Shown here: positions 33,568 to 42,799 of the stretch, piece after piece | Layout of the letters: each line of letters starts with the position of its first letter | Numbering within the stretch: the first letter of the stretch is position 1 | Source: Alphaproteobacteria bacterium | GTDB lineage: Bacteria; Pseudomonadota; Alphaproteobacteria; Micavibrionales; Micavibrionaceae | Assembly: GCA_002401965.1 (NCBI GenBank) | Contig: NVUR01000020.1 | Location: 1-64,000 of the forward strand | Direction: 5' to 3' | Length of the DNA stretch: 64,000 bases | The notes under the pieces: model-generated | The model's input: only the letters and a program-made list of their open reading frames with translations | Database searches by the model: none | Told to the model about the DNA's origin: nothing | Made by a program: the position numbers and the translations under genes

Positions 33568-35541
33568 ATGAATAAATTATTATTAACAACATCATGTGCG
33601 TTAATTTCATTATCATCCAGTGCGGTGATGGCACAAAGTATTGATTATGGAATGATGCAAGAGCTTTTCGGAGAACCTGTAACAACATCTGCAACAGGTA
33701 AGCCACAACGTATGTCCGATGTTCCGGTAACCATGGAAATTCTTACTGCCGATGATATTCGTCGAAGCGGTGCAGTGAATTTGCCAGAAGTTCTTCGCCA
33801 AGTTAATGGTGTGAATGTTATTCAAAGTTCTACACAAAGTTATGATGTAAGTATTCGCGGGTACAATCAACCACTTTCACAACGCTTACTTGTTTTGGTT
33901 AATGGACGACAAGTTTACCTGGATCATTATGGTTATACTGCATGGTCAACAATTCCTGTTCAGTTGGAAGAAATTCGCCAGATTGAGGTTGTAAAAGGGC
34001 CGAACACAGCGCTCTTTGGCTTTAACGCGGTTAGTGGTGTTATTAATATCGTAACCTTTAACCCGCTTTATGATGATGTGTCATCTGCTGGTATTACTGT
34101 TGGGACGCAAGATTTTAGAAAAGCGCATTATGTTCAATCATTGAAACTATCTGATAAAATTGGTGTGCGTATTTCCGCAAGTAAACGTGAATCTGATGCT
34201 TTTGATAGCTCTCTAAATGGATTTGCCGCAGCTGGCACTGTTGATCCTGAACAAGAATCGCTTAACTTAGATGCCATGTATCAAATGACAGATAAATCGC
34301 AAATGAGGCTTGAAATATCTGGATCAAATGTGAAGCAGACTGACGAGATTTCCACTGCACCTTTTGTGGTTGACTATGAAACTAAAAGTGCAAAATTAAG
34401 TTATGAGCTTGATAGTGATTGGGGTCTAATTAAAGCGAGCGCGTATAAAAACTTTTTAGACTGGGGGTATGCTTCTTCTGTAGGCTCTGGCAATTTGGAT
34501 AATGAAATTTTGGTTGTTCAGCTTGAAGATACCATTCAATTGAATGATGCCCATACTGTAAGGTTGCAGGGTGAGTATCGTGAAAATGAGGTGACAGGTG
34601 CAGGTATTGTTGCCGATGGTGCTGAGATTTCATATCAAGTTTATGCGGCAGGTGGCATGTGGAATTGGAGCATTAATGACGCTTTATCATGGACAAATGC
34701 TGTACGTATTGATCATTTGCAATTAGATCATAATGGTATTCTTACCGCCGCCAACCCATTTTCAGCCTCAGATTTTGACCGTAGTATCACAGAATTTAGC
34801 TATAATAGTGGTGTGGTTTGGAAGGCGAGTGAAAATGATACTTTCCGTTTAAGTACTGCACGTGGCTTAGAAGTACCAAGTCTTCTAGGTTATGGTCTGG
34901 ACGCAGTTAGTGGACCAGTAACTATCGTAGGTAAACCGGATTTAGACCCTGCAATTGTTACGAATTATGAATTGGCGTGGGATAGAAAGGTTGATTTTGT
35001 TGAAAATGGTTTGTTTAGAGCCGCAGTCTTTCATCAAAAAACCCAAGATGTTAAAACGCTTCAAAGCAGTCTAACGTTCCCTGTTTATAATTCAGACAAT
35101 ATCGGAGATTCAACATCATACGGAATAGAAGCATCTTTGGATGGGTCTGTTGGTGAGAATTTCGATTGGGGACTTGGTTATATCTATCAAAAAACCAATG
35201 ATGATTTGGATAACACGGTTGCTGGTGTGCAGTCGAGTGCCAAGGAATATGAGAAAAGAAACCCTGAGCATCAGCTTAAGTTGAAACTTGGGTATCATAA
35301 TGGTGCTTGGGAAGCTGATGCGCTTGCTTATTATGCTTCTGGAACTGAGCATACAACAGCAGACTTTTCTTTTGATGATGTCGATGGCTATATTGGTGTG
35401 AATGCACGGGTTGGTTATACATTTGATAATGATGTGACCTTGGCTGTTTCTGCTATGAACGCGCAGAGTGCTAGCGTAGAGACAACTCCTAATCCAGATG
35501 TTGAACGACGCATGTTCGTATCTTTAAGTAAGAAATTTTAG
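33568..35541 (+). CDS. TonB-dependent outer-membrane receptor
   Basis: This 657-residue protein has a signal peptide (about 1-22, ending VMAQ). Its plug domain (about 45-165) contains RRSGAVNLPEVLRQVNGVNV, read here as SGAVNLPEVLRQ, and IEVVKGPNTALFGFNAVSGVI shortened to VVKGPNTALFG. A 22-strand beta-barrel follows, ending in the outer-membrane C-terminal Phe (SLSKKF). Such receptors import siderophores, cobalamin, metal chelates or sugars; the substrate is not evident. It follows the YfiR-like gene in an operon. The convergent mnmA gene lies beyond the palindrome at 35598. Confidence 0.92.
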   Translation: MNKLLLTTSCALISLSSSAVMAQSIDYGMMQELFGEPVTTSATGKPQRMSDVPVTMEILTADDIRRSGAVNLPEVLRQVNGVNVIQSSTQSYDVSIRGYNQPLSQRLLVLVNGRQVYLDHYGYTAWSTIPVQLEEIRQIEVVKGPNTALFGFNAVSGVINIVTFNPLYDDVSSAGITVGTQDFRKAHYVQSLKLSDKIGVRISASKRESDAFDSSLNGFAAAGTVDPEQESLNLDAMYQMTDKSQMRLEISGSNVKQTDEISTAPFVVDYETKSAKLSYELDSDWGLIKASAYKNFLDWGYASSVGSGNLDNEILVVQLEDTIQLNDAHTVRLQGEYRENEVTGAGIVADGAEISYQVYAAGGMWNWSINDALSWTNAVRIDHLQLDHNGILTAANPFSASDFDRSITEFSYNSGVVWKASENDTFRLSTARGLEVPSLLGYGLDAVSGPVTIVGKPDLDPAIVTNYELAWDRKVDFVENGLFRAAVFHQKTQDVKTLQSSLTFPVYNSDNIGDSTSYGIEASLDGSVGENFDWGLGYIYQKTNDDLDNTVAGVQSSAKEYEKRNPEHQLKLKLGYHNGAWEADALAYYASGTEHTTADFSFDDVDGYIGVNARVGYTFDNDVTLAVSAMNAQSASVETTPNPDVERRMFVSLSKKF

Positions 35542-35597
35542 AGTATAAGCTGTCCATTTTATTCAATGGGCAGCTGACAGATATATTTGAAATAATA

Positions 35598-35635
35598 AAT
35601 GAATACCCCCGCAGTACGCTGTGGGGGTATTCATT
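35598..35635. terminator. Bidirectional terminator palindrome
   Basis: Arms of 13 bases (35598-35610, 35623-35635; AATGAATACCCCC and its complement) flank a 12-base loop. The T-rich side of each arm supplies the U-tract in both directions. It lies between the convergent TonB-receptor and mnmA genes and is a very convincing factor-independent terminator for both. Its core resembles the shorter palindrome at 764-783. Confidence 0.88.
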
Positions 35636-35688
35636 ATTGTCCATACATTATTTAGGCATCGCACAAAATAAAGCCAAATCATTATTAA

Positions 35689-36837
35689 TTACGCATTACC
35701 CGTATGTGTAATCCAGCCCCCACCGATAACACGATCATTGATATAGCATACGGCGGCTTGTCCCGCAGATATCCCGTATTGCGGTGTATCGAGATAGATT
35801 TTCGCGCCATTTTTGCTTATATGCAGCTTGGCTGTGGTTGGTTTCATGGTGGAGCGGAACTTGACCTCAACCGCGATCTGCGTATCTTTATCCGGCTGTT
35901 CAAACAGCCAATTACACTCTTTTAAGGTGAGGACATTACGGGCGAGATCTGCTTTTGATCCGACAATCACCTGATTTTCTTCGGGTTTTAGGGCAACCAC
36001 GTAAAGGGGCTCATTATTCTCCGTCACGCCGCCACCAATACCAATGCCGCGGCGTTGACCAATTGTATAGTGGATGATGCCTTCATGATCGCCAATTTCA
36101 CGTCCATCCATATGGATGATTTTCCCCGGATTTTGGGCCTCAGGGCGCATTTTTTTGACAATTTTCGCGTAATCACCATGTGGCACAAAGCAAATATCTT
36201 GAGAATCCGGCTTATCGGCGTTCATCAGACCAAGGCGTGTGGCATGCTCGCGGGTCACATCTTTCGCCCAACCACCCAAGGGAAAGCGCAAAAAATCCAG
36301 CTGTTCCTGCGTTGTTGCGAATAGGAAATAGCTCTGATCCTTGCCGTCATCATGGGCGCGTTTTAAGTATGTGCGGCCATCGTCATCTGTGATGCGTTGG
36401 ATATAATGTCCCGTTGCCATGCAATCCGCACCCAATTCATGTGCAACTTTCAGTAAGTCGCGGAATTTTACGCTTTGGTTACATTTTACGCACGGGATAG
36501 GGGTCTCGCCGCGCAGGTAACTGTCGGCAAAATCCTCAATCACAGCTTCGCGGAAATTGCTTTCGTAATTTAAGACGTAATGCGGGAAACCGCGCTCTTC
36601 GGCGACGCGGCGCGCATCATAAATATCTTGCCCCGCGCAGCAGGTCTTGCTTTTGACCGCTTCGCCTGTCGCATCACCATAATCATAAAGTTGCAGCGTC
36701 ACACCAACAACATCATAGCCCTCTTCATACAAAAGGGCCGCACAAACGGAGCTATCCACCCCGCCTGACATGGCAACGACGACTCTTGTCTGTGATGGAG
36801 GCTTTGCAAAGCCCATGCTGTTTAATGTATTGCTCAT
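35689..36837 (-). CDS. mnmA: tRNA-specific 2-thiouridylase MnmA
   Basis: This 382-residue cytoplasmic enzyme thiolates U34 of tRNA Lys, Glu and Gln. The PP-loop ATP site VAMSGGVDSSVCAALL is near the N-terminus, the catalytic cysteines appear in TPIPCVKCNQ and DICFVPHG, and GQRRGIGIGGG precedes the C-terminal barrel. Length is normal for the family. It is a single gene with the start at 36837, convergent with the TonB receptor. Confidence 0.96.
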   Translation of the reverse strand: MSNTLNSMGFAKPPSQTRVVVAMSGGVDSSVCAALLYEEGYDVVGVTLQLYDYGDATGEAVKSKTCCAGQDIYDARRVAEERGFPHYVLNYESNFREAVIEDFADSYLRGETPIPCVKCNQSVKFRDLLKVAHELGADCMATGHYIQRITDDDGRTYLKRAHDDGKDQSYFLFATTQEQLDFLRFPLGGWAKDVTREHATRLGLMNADKPDSQDICFVPHGDYAKIVKKMRPEAQNPGKIIHMDGREIGDHEGIIHYTIGQRRGIGIGGGVTENNEPLYVVALKPEENQVIVGSKADLARNVLTLKECNWLFEQPDKDTQIAVEVKFRSTMKPTTAKLHISKNGAKIYLDTPQYGISAGQAAVCYINDRVIGGGWITHTGNA

Positions 36838-36905
36838 ATAATCCTCTTGAGCGCGGAATATAAGAGGTTAGCGCTTAAAATACAAGTTTTGTGTTGTTTT
36901 GGTGT

Positions 36906-37427
36906 TTAGCGGTACTTATTGATCGCGATTTTCACCATTTTTTTCAGCTCATCGGCAATCGGACCACCATCTTCTTTAAGTTTACCTTTATGGACGGCAT
37001 TCATGGCATCAATATGTGCCTGAATAATGATGCGTTGGTTTTTTAGGTTAAGCGCGGTTTCGGAGATATAATCCCGCAGAGATTCTGCAAAATGTGCGGC
37101 CAGAGTGTAGCCACATAATGCGGCAATATCTTTGATCTCATGTGTGCATGTGAATATTTCTTGTGCTTTTTCATTGCGTATATCTGTATTCTCCGCCTTT
37201 TGCATGTCAGTCCAGAGGTCTGCGATTTTTTCGAGTTGCTGCGCGATATTATCTTCGCAACCAAGGCACATCTTGGCGATTAATTTATCTGCTTCTTTGA
37301 TATTCTCGGGGTCAAGATGCCCATCTTCATTTGTTGGTACGCGTATACCAAGTTTGTTTTTCAATGGGTTTTGTCGGTGGCTATAGACGTTAATTGCAGG
37401 ATTTTCGTTGTTCGGTTCATCTGTCAT
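36906..37427 (-). CDS. HPt-like phosphotransfer protein
   Basis: A 173-residue helical protein. Residues about 91-110 read FTCTHEIKDIAALCGY, the H-x-x-K-x-x-A pattern of histidine phosphotransfer domains. An N-terminal linker of about 45 residues is charged and probably flexible. Its start overlaps the stop of the response-regulator gene upstream by four bases, so the two are a translationally coupled signalling pair. Confidence 0.78.
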   Translation of the reverse strand: MTDEPNNENPAINVYSHRQNPLKNKLGIRVPTNEDGHLDPENIKEADKLIAKMCLGCEDNIAQQLEKIADLWTDMQKAENTDIRNEKAQEIFTCTHEIKDIAALCGYTLAAHFAESLRDYISETALNLKNQRIIIQAHIDAMNAVHKGKLKEDGGPIADELKKMVKIAINKYR

Positions 37428-37993
37428 ATATTCTTCTCCACCAGATTTGGCACTGCGCTGCGTCTGTCCTTGCCGGTAAATGCAAAATATTGCCTTCTGC
37501 GGTCGGGGCCAAAAAATCCAGGTGCGTCGATAAAGGCACGCGGGCTATCAATCACTGAGCAAATGCGCGAGGCCAAAAGTTTTCCTGATATCGGTTTAAC
37601 CAGTATTTCGTTGGCGCCCAAATCACGGGTATCGTTTGTAAGTTTCTCGGTCGTAAAGCCACTGATGACAATGATGGGAAGAAAGCGGATATCATCATTG
37701 TCATGCGTACGTACCCAATTGAGTAAATCTTTGCCGTTGCCATTGGGCATAAGCCAGTCGGTTAACAGGATGTCTATTTTATTGATATAGCGACTTGTTG
37801 TACGTGCTTGCGCGATGGTCAACAGGTCGGTTGCTTCTTTTGCGTTGGCGCATGTTAGGATATCACCAACGCCGAAAACTCTCAGCATTTCAGAGACTAA
37901 CGTTTGCATATAGATAGAATCCTCAACCAGCAACACACTGAAGTTTCTAAGGTTATAGGGTTCTGGTGTGTTGCGTCCTGTGATGGGGGGCAA
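37424..37993 (-). CDS. Single-domain response regulator
   Basis: A 189-residue protein with one receiver domain (about 18-145): acidic pocket LLVED, phospho-acceptor Asp in ILLTDWLMPNGNG and Lys in EILVKPIS. It ends in a tail PRAFIDAPGFFGPDRRR, a signature seen in many alphaproteobacterial CheY-like proteins. There is no output domain, so it probably passes its signal through protein contacts or to the HPt-like protein encoded directly downstream. Confidence 0.88.
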   Translation of the reverse strand: MPPITGRNTPEPYNLRNFSVLLVEDSIYMQTLVSEMLRVFGVGDILTCANAKEATDLLTIAQARTTSRYINKIDILLTDWLMPNGNGKDLLNWVRTHDNDDIRFLPIIVISGFTTEKLTNDTRDLGANEILVKPISGKLLASRICSVIDSPRAFIDAPGFFGPDRRRQYFAFTGKDRRSAVPNLVEKNI

Positions 37994-38090
37994 GATTATA
38001 TGTCCTTTTTATAACTATATTCCCTCTATAGTAGCGCGATTTCAAATTCCTTCAAAATAGATTTTGAAATTTATTGATTTGTATTCGCTT

Positions 38091-38127
38091 TATCCTGTCA
38101 TGATCTTAATAAGACCATAACAGGATA
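38091..38127 (-). terminator. Hairpin after fabI
   Basis: TATCCTGT (38091-38098) pairs with ACAGGATA (38120-38127). An inner partial stem joins GATCTT and AAGACC. It sits nine bases beyond the fabI stop. No strong U-tract follows on the minus strand, so termination is plausible but not certain. The rest of the 38-base to 130-base gap holds the promoter of the response-regulator gene. Confidence 0.5.
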
Positions 38128-38135
38128 AGGTATTT

Positions 38136-38909
38136 CTAAGGAGCCATGATGTTATAACCTGAATCAATATAGACTGTATTACCTGTAATAAAGCGTGCTT
38201 CGTCGCTGACGAGGAATTTTGCATAGGCGCCAACGTCGTGAATGGAAACGGCCGATTGCAGTGGGGCTTTTTGATATGATTGCTTATGAAGTTCCTCAAA
38301 CCCTTTTATACCGCCTGCTGCTCTGGTTGGGATAGGGCCAGGGGATAATGTGTTGACGCGGATATTCTTTTCGCCTAATTCAGCCGCCATATATTTTGAA
38401 AGCCCTTCTAATGATGCTTTTATCGCCCCCATAATGTTGTAATTTTCAACAACCTTCTCACCGCCGTAATAACTTGTGGTCAGCATACAGCCGCCATCTG
38501 TCATTAATGGCTCTGCCAGTTTGGCAATGCGTGCGAAAGAATGACAGGATATGTCTATGGCACTCAGAAAACCTTCACGAGAGCTGTCAATGACACGCCC
38601 ATGCAGATCTTCTAAAGGTGCAAAAGCAATGGCATGTAAAAGGAAGTCTAGCTTCCCCCATTTTTGAGTTATTTCATCGAATAACGCCTGTAACTGCACA
38701 TCATCAACAACATTGAGCGGCATAAGGATAGGGGCGTCAACTTGTTCGGCCAAAGGTTGGACATAGGGTTTTGCTTTGTCATTTAGATATGTAATAGCAA
38801 GTTCTGCGCCTGCGTCACGGAAAGCATTGGCACAGCCCCACGCGATGGAGCTGTTATTTGCAATCCCGATGATAAGACCTTTTTTCCCAGATAAGTTTTT
38901 ATTTTGCAT
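38136..38909 (-). CDS. fabI: Enoyl-[acyl-carrier-protein] reductase (NADH) FabI
   Basis: A 257-residue SDR-fold enzyme that completes each fatty-acid elongation cycle. FabI hallmarks are the N-terminal GLIIGIANNSSIAWG nucleotide site (I-A-N-x2-S-I-A-W-G) and the active-site Y-x6-K pair within YNIMGAIKASLEG. LSPGPIPTRAAGGI follows near 200. GGAG precedes the ATG. It comes 29 bases after an acyltransferase gene on the same strand and may share its transcript. Confidence 0.95.
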   Translation of the reverse strand: MQNKNLSGKKGLIIGIANNSSIAWGCANAFRDAGAELAITYLNDKAKPYVQPLAEQVDAPILMPLNVVDDVQLQALFDEITQKWGKLDFLLHAIAFAPLEDLHGRVIDSSREGFLSAIDISCHSFARIAKLAEPLMTDGGCMLTTSYYGGEKVVENYNIMGAIKASLEGLSKYMAAELGEKNIRVNTLSPGPIPTRAAGGIKGFEELHKQSYQKAPLQSAVSIHDVGAYAKFLVSDEARFITGNTVYIDSGYNIMAP

Positions 38910-38938
38910 TATGTGTACTCCATTTCTAATGATAATTT

Positions 38939-40093
38939 TTAAGTGTTAGGTAGAGGGGCTTCTTTTTTCTTCTTGTGTCGTGTGAGTATAAGTTTCGAAG
39001 TGTGCATCATTGGTTTTTCTATACAGTGATATACAAGCCACCCTAAAATCAAGGATAAGAGGCTGCCAAATAGAACAGTAATGATTGTTAAAACCCCACT
39101 TAAACTTAGAGCTGCTGTAATTTTACCGACAATTGAGAAACAAAATGGATGAGATAGATAGATAGAATAGGAGGCATCACCCATTTGTACTAGAAAAGGG
39201 CGGCGTTTATATTCTATATAGCCGTCTATCTCTTTACGTTTTTTTATCTCCAGATTAATTGCCCCAATCATAATCAAGCCAAAACTTACACCAAACATAA
39301 GGACTTTCAAAATATGTTCTTCATTTAAGGGGGCAGGTTCACATATTATTCCTGCAACAAAGAATAAGGCGAGTCCTGCGCCAAGTAATAACTTTCCGTT
39401 AATTTTGCTTAAGTTTTTTTGTGTTTCAAAAATAAGTGCGCCGATGAAAAATTGAATTATATAGAGGGAAAATAGGTGGTAGTCCCAAAAATCGAGAACA
39501 GGGTAGGTGTCTTTTAAAGCAGCTTTGAGCAGTGCGATAATAGATAGGATGCCCATAATAATGATGACAGACCGTGATTTTCCGCCAAGTGTGGCAACAA
39601 CAAAGACCAGCGTATAAAATACAATTTCATGCTCTAATGTCCATGTGACAAATAACAGGGGCATGTTTTCTTGCGGCATAAGAAGCAAGAATTTTAGAAT
39701 ACTGCTCCAGTCTTGTGCGCCTGATCCCATGGTCATTTCGGGGTTAATCAGCCAAACCGATATGGATAGAGCCGCAAAGATAAGAAAAATCGGGTAAATA
39801 CGTAAGACCCGCCGAACCAGCCATCCTATTGGCTTGAACTTTAGCTCAAAAGTTACAAAACACATAATGAATCCGCTGATAACGAAAAATAAATCTGGCG
39901 CGGAATAGCCATAGCTTTGCCAAATAGAATGAAAACTTTCAAACCCAGGCATAAGGTTAAGGATATCTTCCATATGGTAAATAAAGACCATCATTACGGC
40001 AATACCACGAAGCCATTGAATTGATACTAACTCACTGCGGTGAATGGTTGAAAGAGCGATAAAGTTTTTATATGTGGTCCAAATTTTGGTCAT
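38939..40093 (-). CDS. Acyltransferase family 3 membrane protein
   Basis: A 384-residue polytopic protein with about 10 helices and the acyltransferase-3 signature WLRGIAVMMVFIYHMEDI, whose His is catalytic, near residue 30. WTLEHEIVFY follows near 150. Such enzymes O-acetylate or otherwise acylate exported glycans. It ends the exopolysaccharide gene run and follows a glycosyltransferase after four bases, so it probably modifies that polymer. Confidence 0.9.
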   Translation of the reverse strand: MTKIWTTYKNFIALSTIHRSELVSIQWLRGIAVMMVFIYHMEDILNLMPGFESFHSIWQSYGYSAPDLFFVISGFIMCFVTFELKFKPIGWLVRRVLRIYPIFLIFAALSISVWLINPEMTMGSGAQDWSSILKFLLLMPQENMPLLFVTWTLEHEIVFYTLVFVVATLGGKSRSVIIIMGILSIIALLKAALKDTYPVLDFWDYHLFSLYIIQFFIGALIFETQKNLSKINGKLLLGAGLALFFVAGIICEPAPLNEEHILKVLMFGVSFGLIMIGAINLEIKKRKEIDGYIEYKRRPFLVQMGDASYSIYLSHPFCFSIVGKITAALSLSGVLTIITVLFGSLLSLILGWLVYHCIEKPMMHTSKLILTRHKKKKEAPLPNT

Positions 40094-40097
40094 GGCG

Positions 40098-41285
40098 TTA
40101 TACTTTTTTTTCTAAGGTGGCTGTGTATACTTGCATAATCTTTTCTAGGTGCTTTTGTGCGGCATGCTGCTTTTTTACATGGGATTTGCATTGTGTTACA
40201 AGGTTTTTTAACTCTTCCGGATCTTTCATTGCACGTTCTAAACCTTTATACAGTCCGTTTGCACTGACATTCGTTACAAGAAACCCTGTTTTCCCATCAA
40301 TGACATAATCAGGGACACCACCCACGGCAAAGCCAACAACTGGCGTACCACAGGCCAATGCCTCTATGCCGACTAAAGGTCCTGGATCATCCCAGATTGA
40401 GGGGAGAATGAATAAATCGGCCTTTTTATAGGCATCAATTAAAATAGATTGTTTAACCCATCCATTAAAGGTGATTTTATCGTGAATATTTAATTGTTTG
40501 GCGCGTTCTTCGGCAGGTTGGCGGCGTGCGCCTTCGCAAAATACAGTTAAGTGCCATGGTTGTGCGGGGGGGAAGTGTCCTAATGCTTCGATTAAGACCT
40601 CTAATCCTTTGCCTTTGACAGCTTGTCCTGAAAATAAGAGTTCAAACGGACGGGATGTCCCTGCGCCATCGGGTTTTTGTACATCGTTATGCGCTTCATT
40701 CTCAAATTTACTAAAATAGGGAATACGGTGCAGCTTATTTTCTGAGAAGCCGTTACTTGCCAGCATCTTTTTCATATGGTGACTGCCGCATATTGCGGCA
40801 TCAAATTGGCGATATATATTACGTTCTTGAATTTTTTGCGGTAAATTCATCAGGCGGGGGAGGCGGCTTTTTGAGTCTGCCAAGGGGGGCGCGATGATAC
40901 AGCCAAACGCAGCACATCCATAATTTAAGGGGCGGTGGCATCGATCATTAGGGAAACGCCTTTTCCCGCGACGTAAACATGTTGACGTATAATCATGAAA
41001 GGAACGAATAACAACAATTTCATCTTGTTGGGCGAGTGCGTTTAGATAGTCAATATCACTCAGCAGGTGGATATGCACGATGTCAGGGCTTAGGGCTTTT
41101 AAATCCTTAAATGTAGGAACATGTATGACATTAATGTCAGAGGTTTCAAGATGTGTCCCTGGCGTGCCTTTGGTGTAGGCAACCTGAAGATCATGTCCTG
41201 CGCTTTGAAGTAGTTTCGCCAGTTGCAGGACGTAATTCGGTAACCCGCCTATATCTAGACTTTCAACCAGTTGTATGATTTTCAT
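40098..41285 (-). CDS. Glycosyltransferase, GT4/GT1-like (GT-B fold)
   Basis: A 395-residue protein with the N-terminal sugar-transferase opening ESLDIGGLPNYVLQLAKLL and the C-terminal donor-site region LFILPSIWDDPGPLVGIEALACG (E-x7-E type: the glutamate is in GIEALACGTPVVG near 325). It transfers a nucleotide-sugar residue to a lipid-linked acceptor at the cytoplasmic face. The linkage is not predictable. It overlaps the upstream polymerase-like gene by four bases. Confidence 0.92.
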   Translation of the reverse strand: MKIIQLVESLDIGGLPNYVLQLAKLLQSAGHDLQVAYTKGTPGTHLETSDINVIHVPTFKDLKALSPDIVHIHLLSDIDYLNALAQQDEIVVIRSFHDYTSTCLRRGKRRFPNDRCHRPLNYGCAAFGCIIAPPLADSKSRLPRLMNLPQKIQERNIYRQFDAAICGSHHMKKMLASNGFSENKLHRIPYFSKFENEAHNDVQKPDGAGTSRPFELLFSGQAVKGKGLEVLIEALGHFPPAQPWHLTVFCEGARRQPAEERAKQLNIHDKITFNGWVKQSILIDAYKKADLFILPSIWDDPGPLVGIEALACGTPVVGFAVGGVPDYVIDGKTGFLVTNVSANGLYKGLERAMKDPEELKNLVTQCKSHVKKQHAAQKHLEKIMQVYTATLEKKV

Positions 41286-42796
41286 TGTTGTATCTCTTTA
41301 GTCTTGTTTTGTTGCGCCGCAATAAATCCTAATGATAGTAAGGCGATCAAGACCATATGCATGTTTTGTAAGAACAGCATGTCAACCATACCAAACATCA
41401 TGTAGGCTGATAAACCACCCATTGCACACAGGATAAAGCAATCAGTCTCTAAGCCGAGCCTGTTTCTCCATGCGGATAGCAGGTGTTTCCATGTTAGAAG
41501 CAGGAAGGTTATATAGGCGCCGAACCCTAATATACCAGTGCCTGTCAGCACTTCCAGATAAGTATTGTGGCAGTGTAGGGATTCATAGCCAAGCCCGACA
41601 TTCAGCTGTAATGGCTCGTGATTGTAAACATGGTCGCGAAACCCACCAAAACCAACGCCGTTAATTGGGTTTTCTGCGAAAACAGATAACGCCCTTTGCC
41701 AGATGATAATGCGGTCAAGTACGGCTTCGGCGCGTCCGGGGATAAGACCGGCAATTGTACCGTCCCACCCATAAAATATGAGGAATCCGACAAATGCTAA
41801 GGCCAGTGCTGTTCCTGCTATAATCATAATGCGGGACGTTGCTTTGGGATAGCTGATGAACATAACAACAGAAATCATCACAAAGCACCCCAGCATACCA
41901 CCACGGGATTTGGCAAAGTACATACCAGCAATACAGAGGGCAAAAGCACCTAGCCCTAGAATCCTGTAAAAGGGTTTTGGGGGGCTGATTATAATTGATA
42001 AGATAGCCGCCATCATCATCGTTAAATACATGGCGAGCCCTTGCGCCCCGCCAAATGTGCTGCCTGCACGGCCTGATACATCAAATGTGTGTCTGATTTC
42101 ACTATGTTCCTCAGATGGAACAGGTGCAGGAATACCAACCATTTTACTTAAAGATTGGCCATTATTCAGGACTTCCACGACGCCATCTAGGGCAAATAAA
42201 GGGGGAACAAGAAGGAAAATGCACGTAGCCACCGTCCAGAATAATTTGCTTGTTTGAACGCTCATAAATAAGATAGGTAGGACGATAAGCCATTCAACAA
42301 GACGTATGGCTTGTTTTAGTGACCCGCCAAAATTTTCAGCACCTATTAGAGAAACAAATGCGGCAATGACCAGTCCACTCGTCAATAGAGCAAGTTTTGG
42401 AATTTTAATTCGGTTCGTGTCGGATTTATTATTTTTTCGTGCTAAATTGTTCTTTTGAATCATTAAAAATGGCCATGCCATGCCCCAGAGAACAATCGTC
42501 GCATCCGTTAGGTTTAGCGGAAAGCCAGCCAGACTTTTTTGCACAGGAATGGCAAAGCTGAAAATCAAAATGGCAAAGGCAAGCTCGACTTTGTTGCAAA
42601 TTACAACATAGGCAATCAGGCCAAAGACAAACCCAACCCCGACATATGGGTTAATAACAATAAGAAGGGAGGATATAAGCCCAAGTAGGACAGCAATAAT
42701 TAAGCCAGGAATTTGATAGTGTCGCGCCATTGCCCATAGACTATATTGCGTCTGTGGGAGGGCGGTATCATCAGGTTTATTATTGGATTGAGACAT
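41282..42796 (-). CDS. O-antigen ligase / Wzy-like polymerase membrane protein
   Basis: A 504-residue protein with about 12 helices and the Wzy_C-type motif region AKSRGGMLGCFVMI near 300. A large periplasmic loop contains GVGFGGFRDHVYNHEP and LHCHNTYLEVLTGTG (conserved His and Arg). This is the strongest candidate for the polymerase of the local exopolysaccharide, since it lies among the glycosyltransferases and is four bases from its neighbours on both sides. Confidence 0.87.
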   Translation of the reverse strand: MSQSNNKPDDTALPQTQYSLWAMARHYQIPGLIIAVLLGLISSLLIVINPYVGVGFVFGLIAYVVICNKVELAFAILIFSFAIPVQKSLAGFPLNLTDATIVLWGMAWPFLMIQKNNLARKNNKSDTNRIKIPKLALLTSGLVIAAFVSLIGAENFGGSLKQAIRLVEWLIVLPILFMSVQTSKLFWTVATCIFLLVPPLFALDGVVEVLNNGQSLSKMVGIPAPVPSEEHSEIRHTFDVSGRAGSTFGGAQGLAMYLTMMMAAILSIIISPPKPFYRILGLGAFALCIAGMYFAKSRGGMLGCFVMISVVMFISYPKATSRIMIIAGTALALAFVGFLIFYGWDGTIAGLIPGRAEAVLDRIIIWQRALSVFAENPINGVGFGGFRDHVYNHEPLQLNVGLGYESLHCHNTYLEVLTGTGILGFGAYITFLLLTWKHLLSAWRNRLGLETDCFILCAMGGLSAYMMFGMVDMLFLQNMHMVLIALLSLGFIAAQQNKTKEIQQ

Positions 42797-42799
42797 GAT

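Noticed and set aside
38051..38068. A/T-only hairpin TTCAAAA/TTTTGAA
   Set aside because: The stem has almost no G-C pairs and can arise by chance in A/T-rich intergenic DNA, so it is not reported as a terminator.
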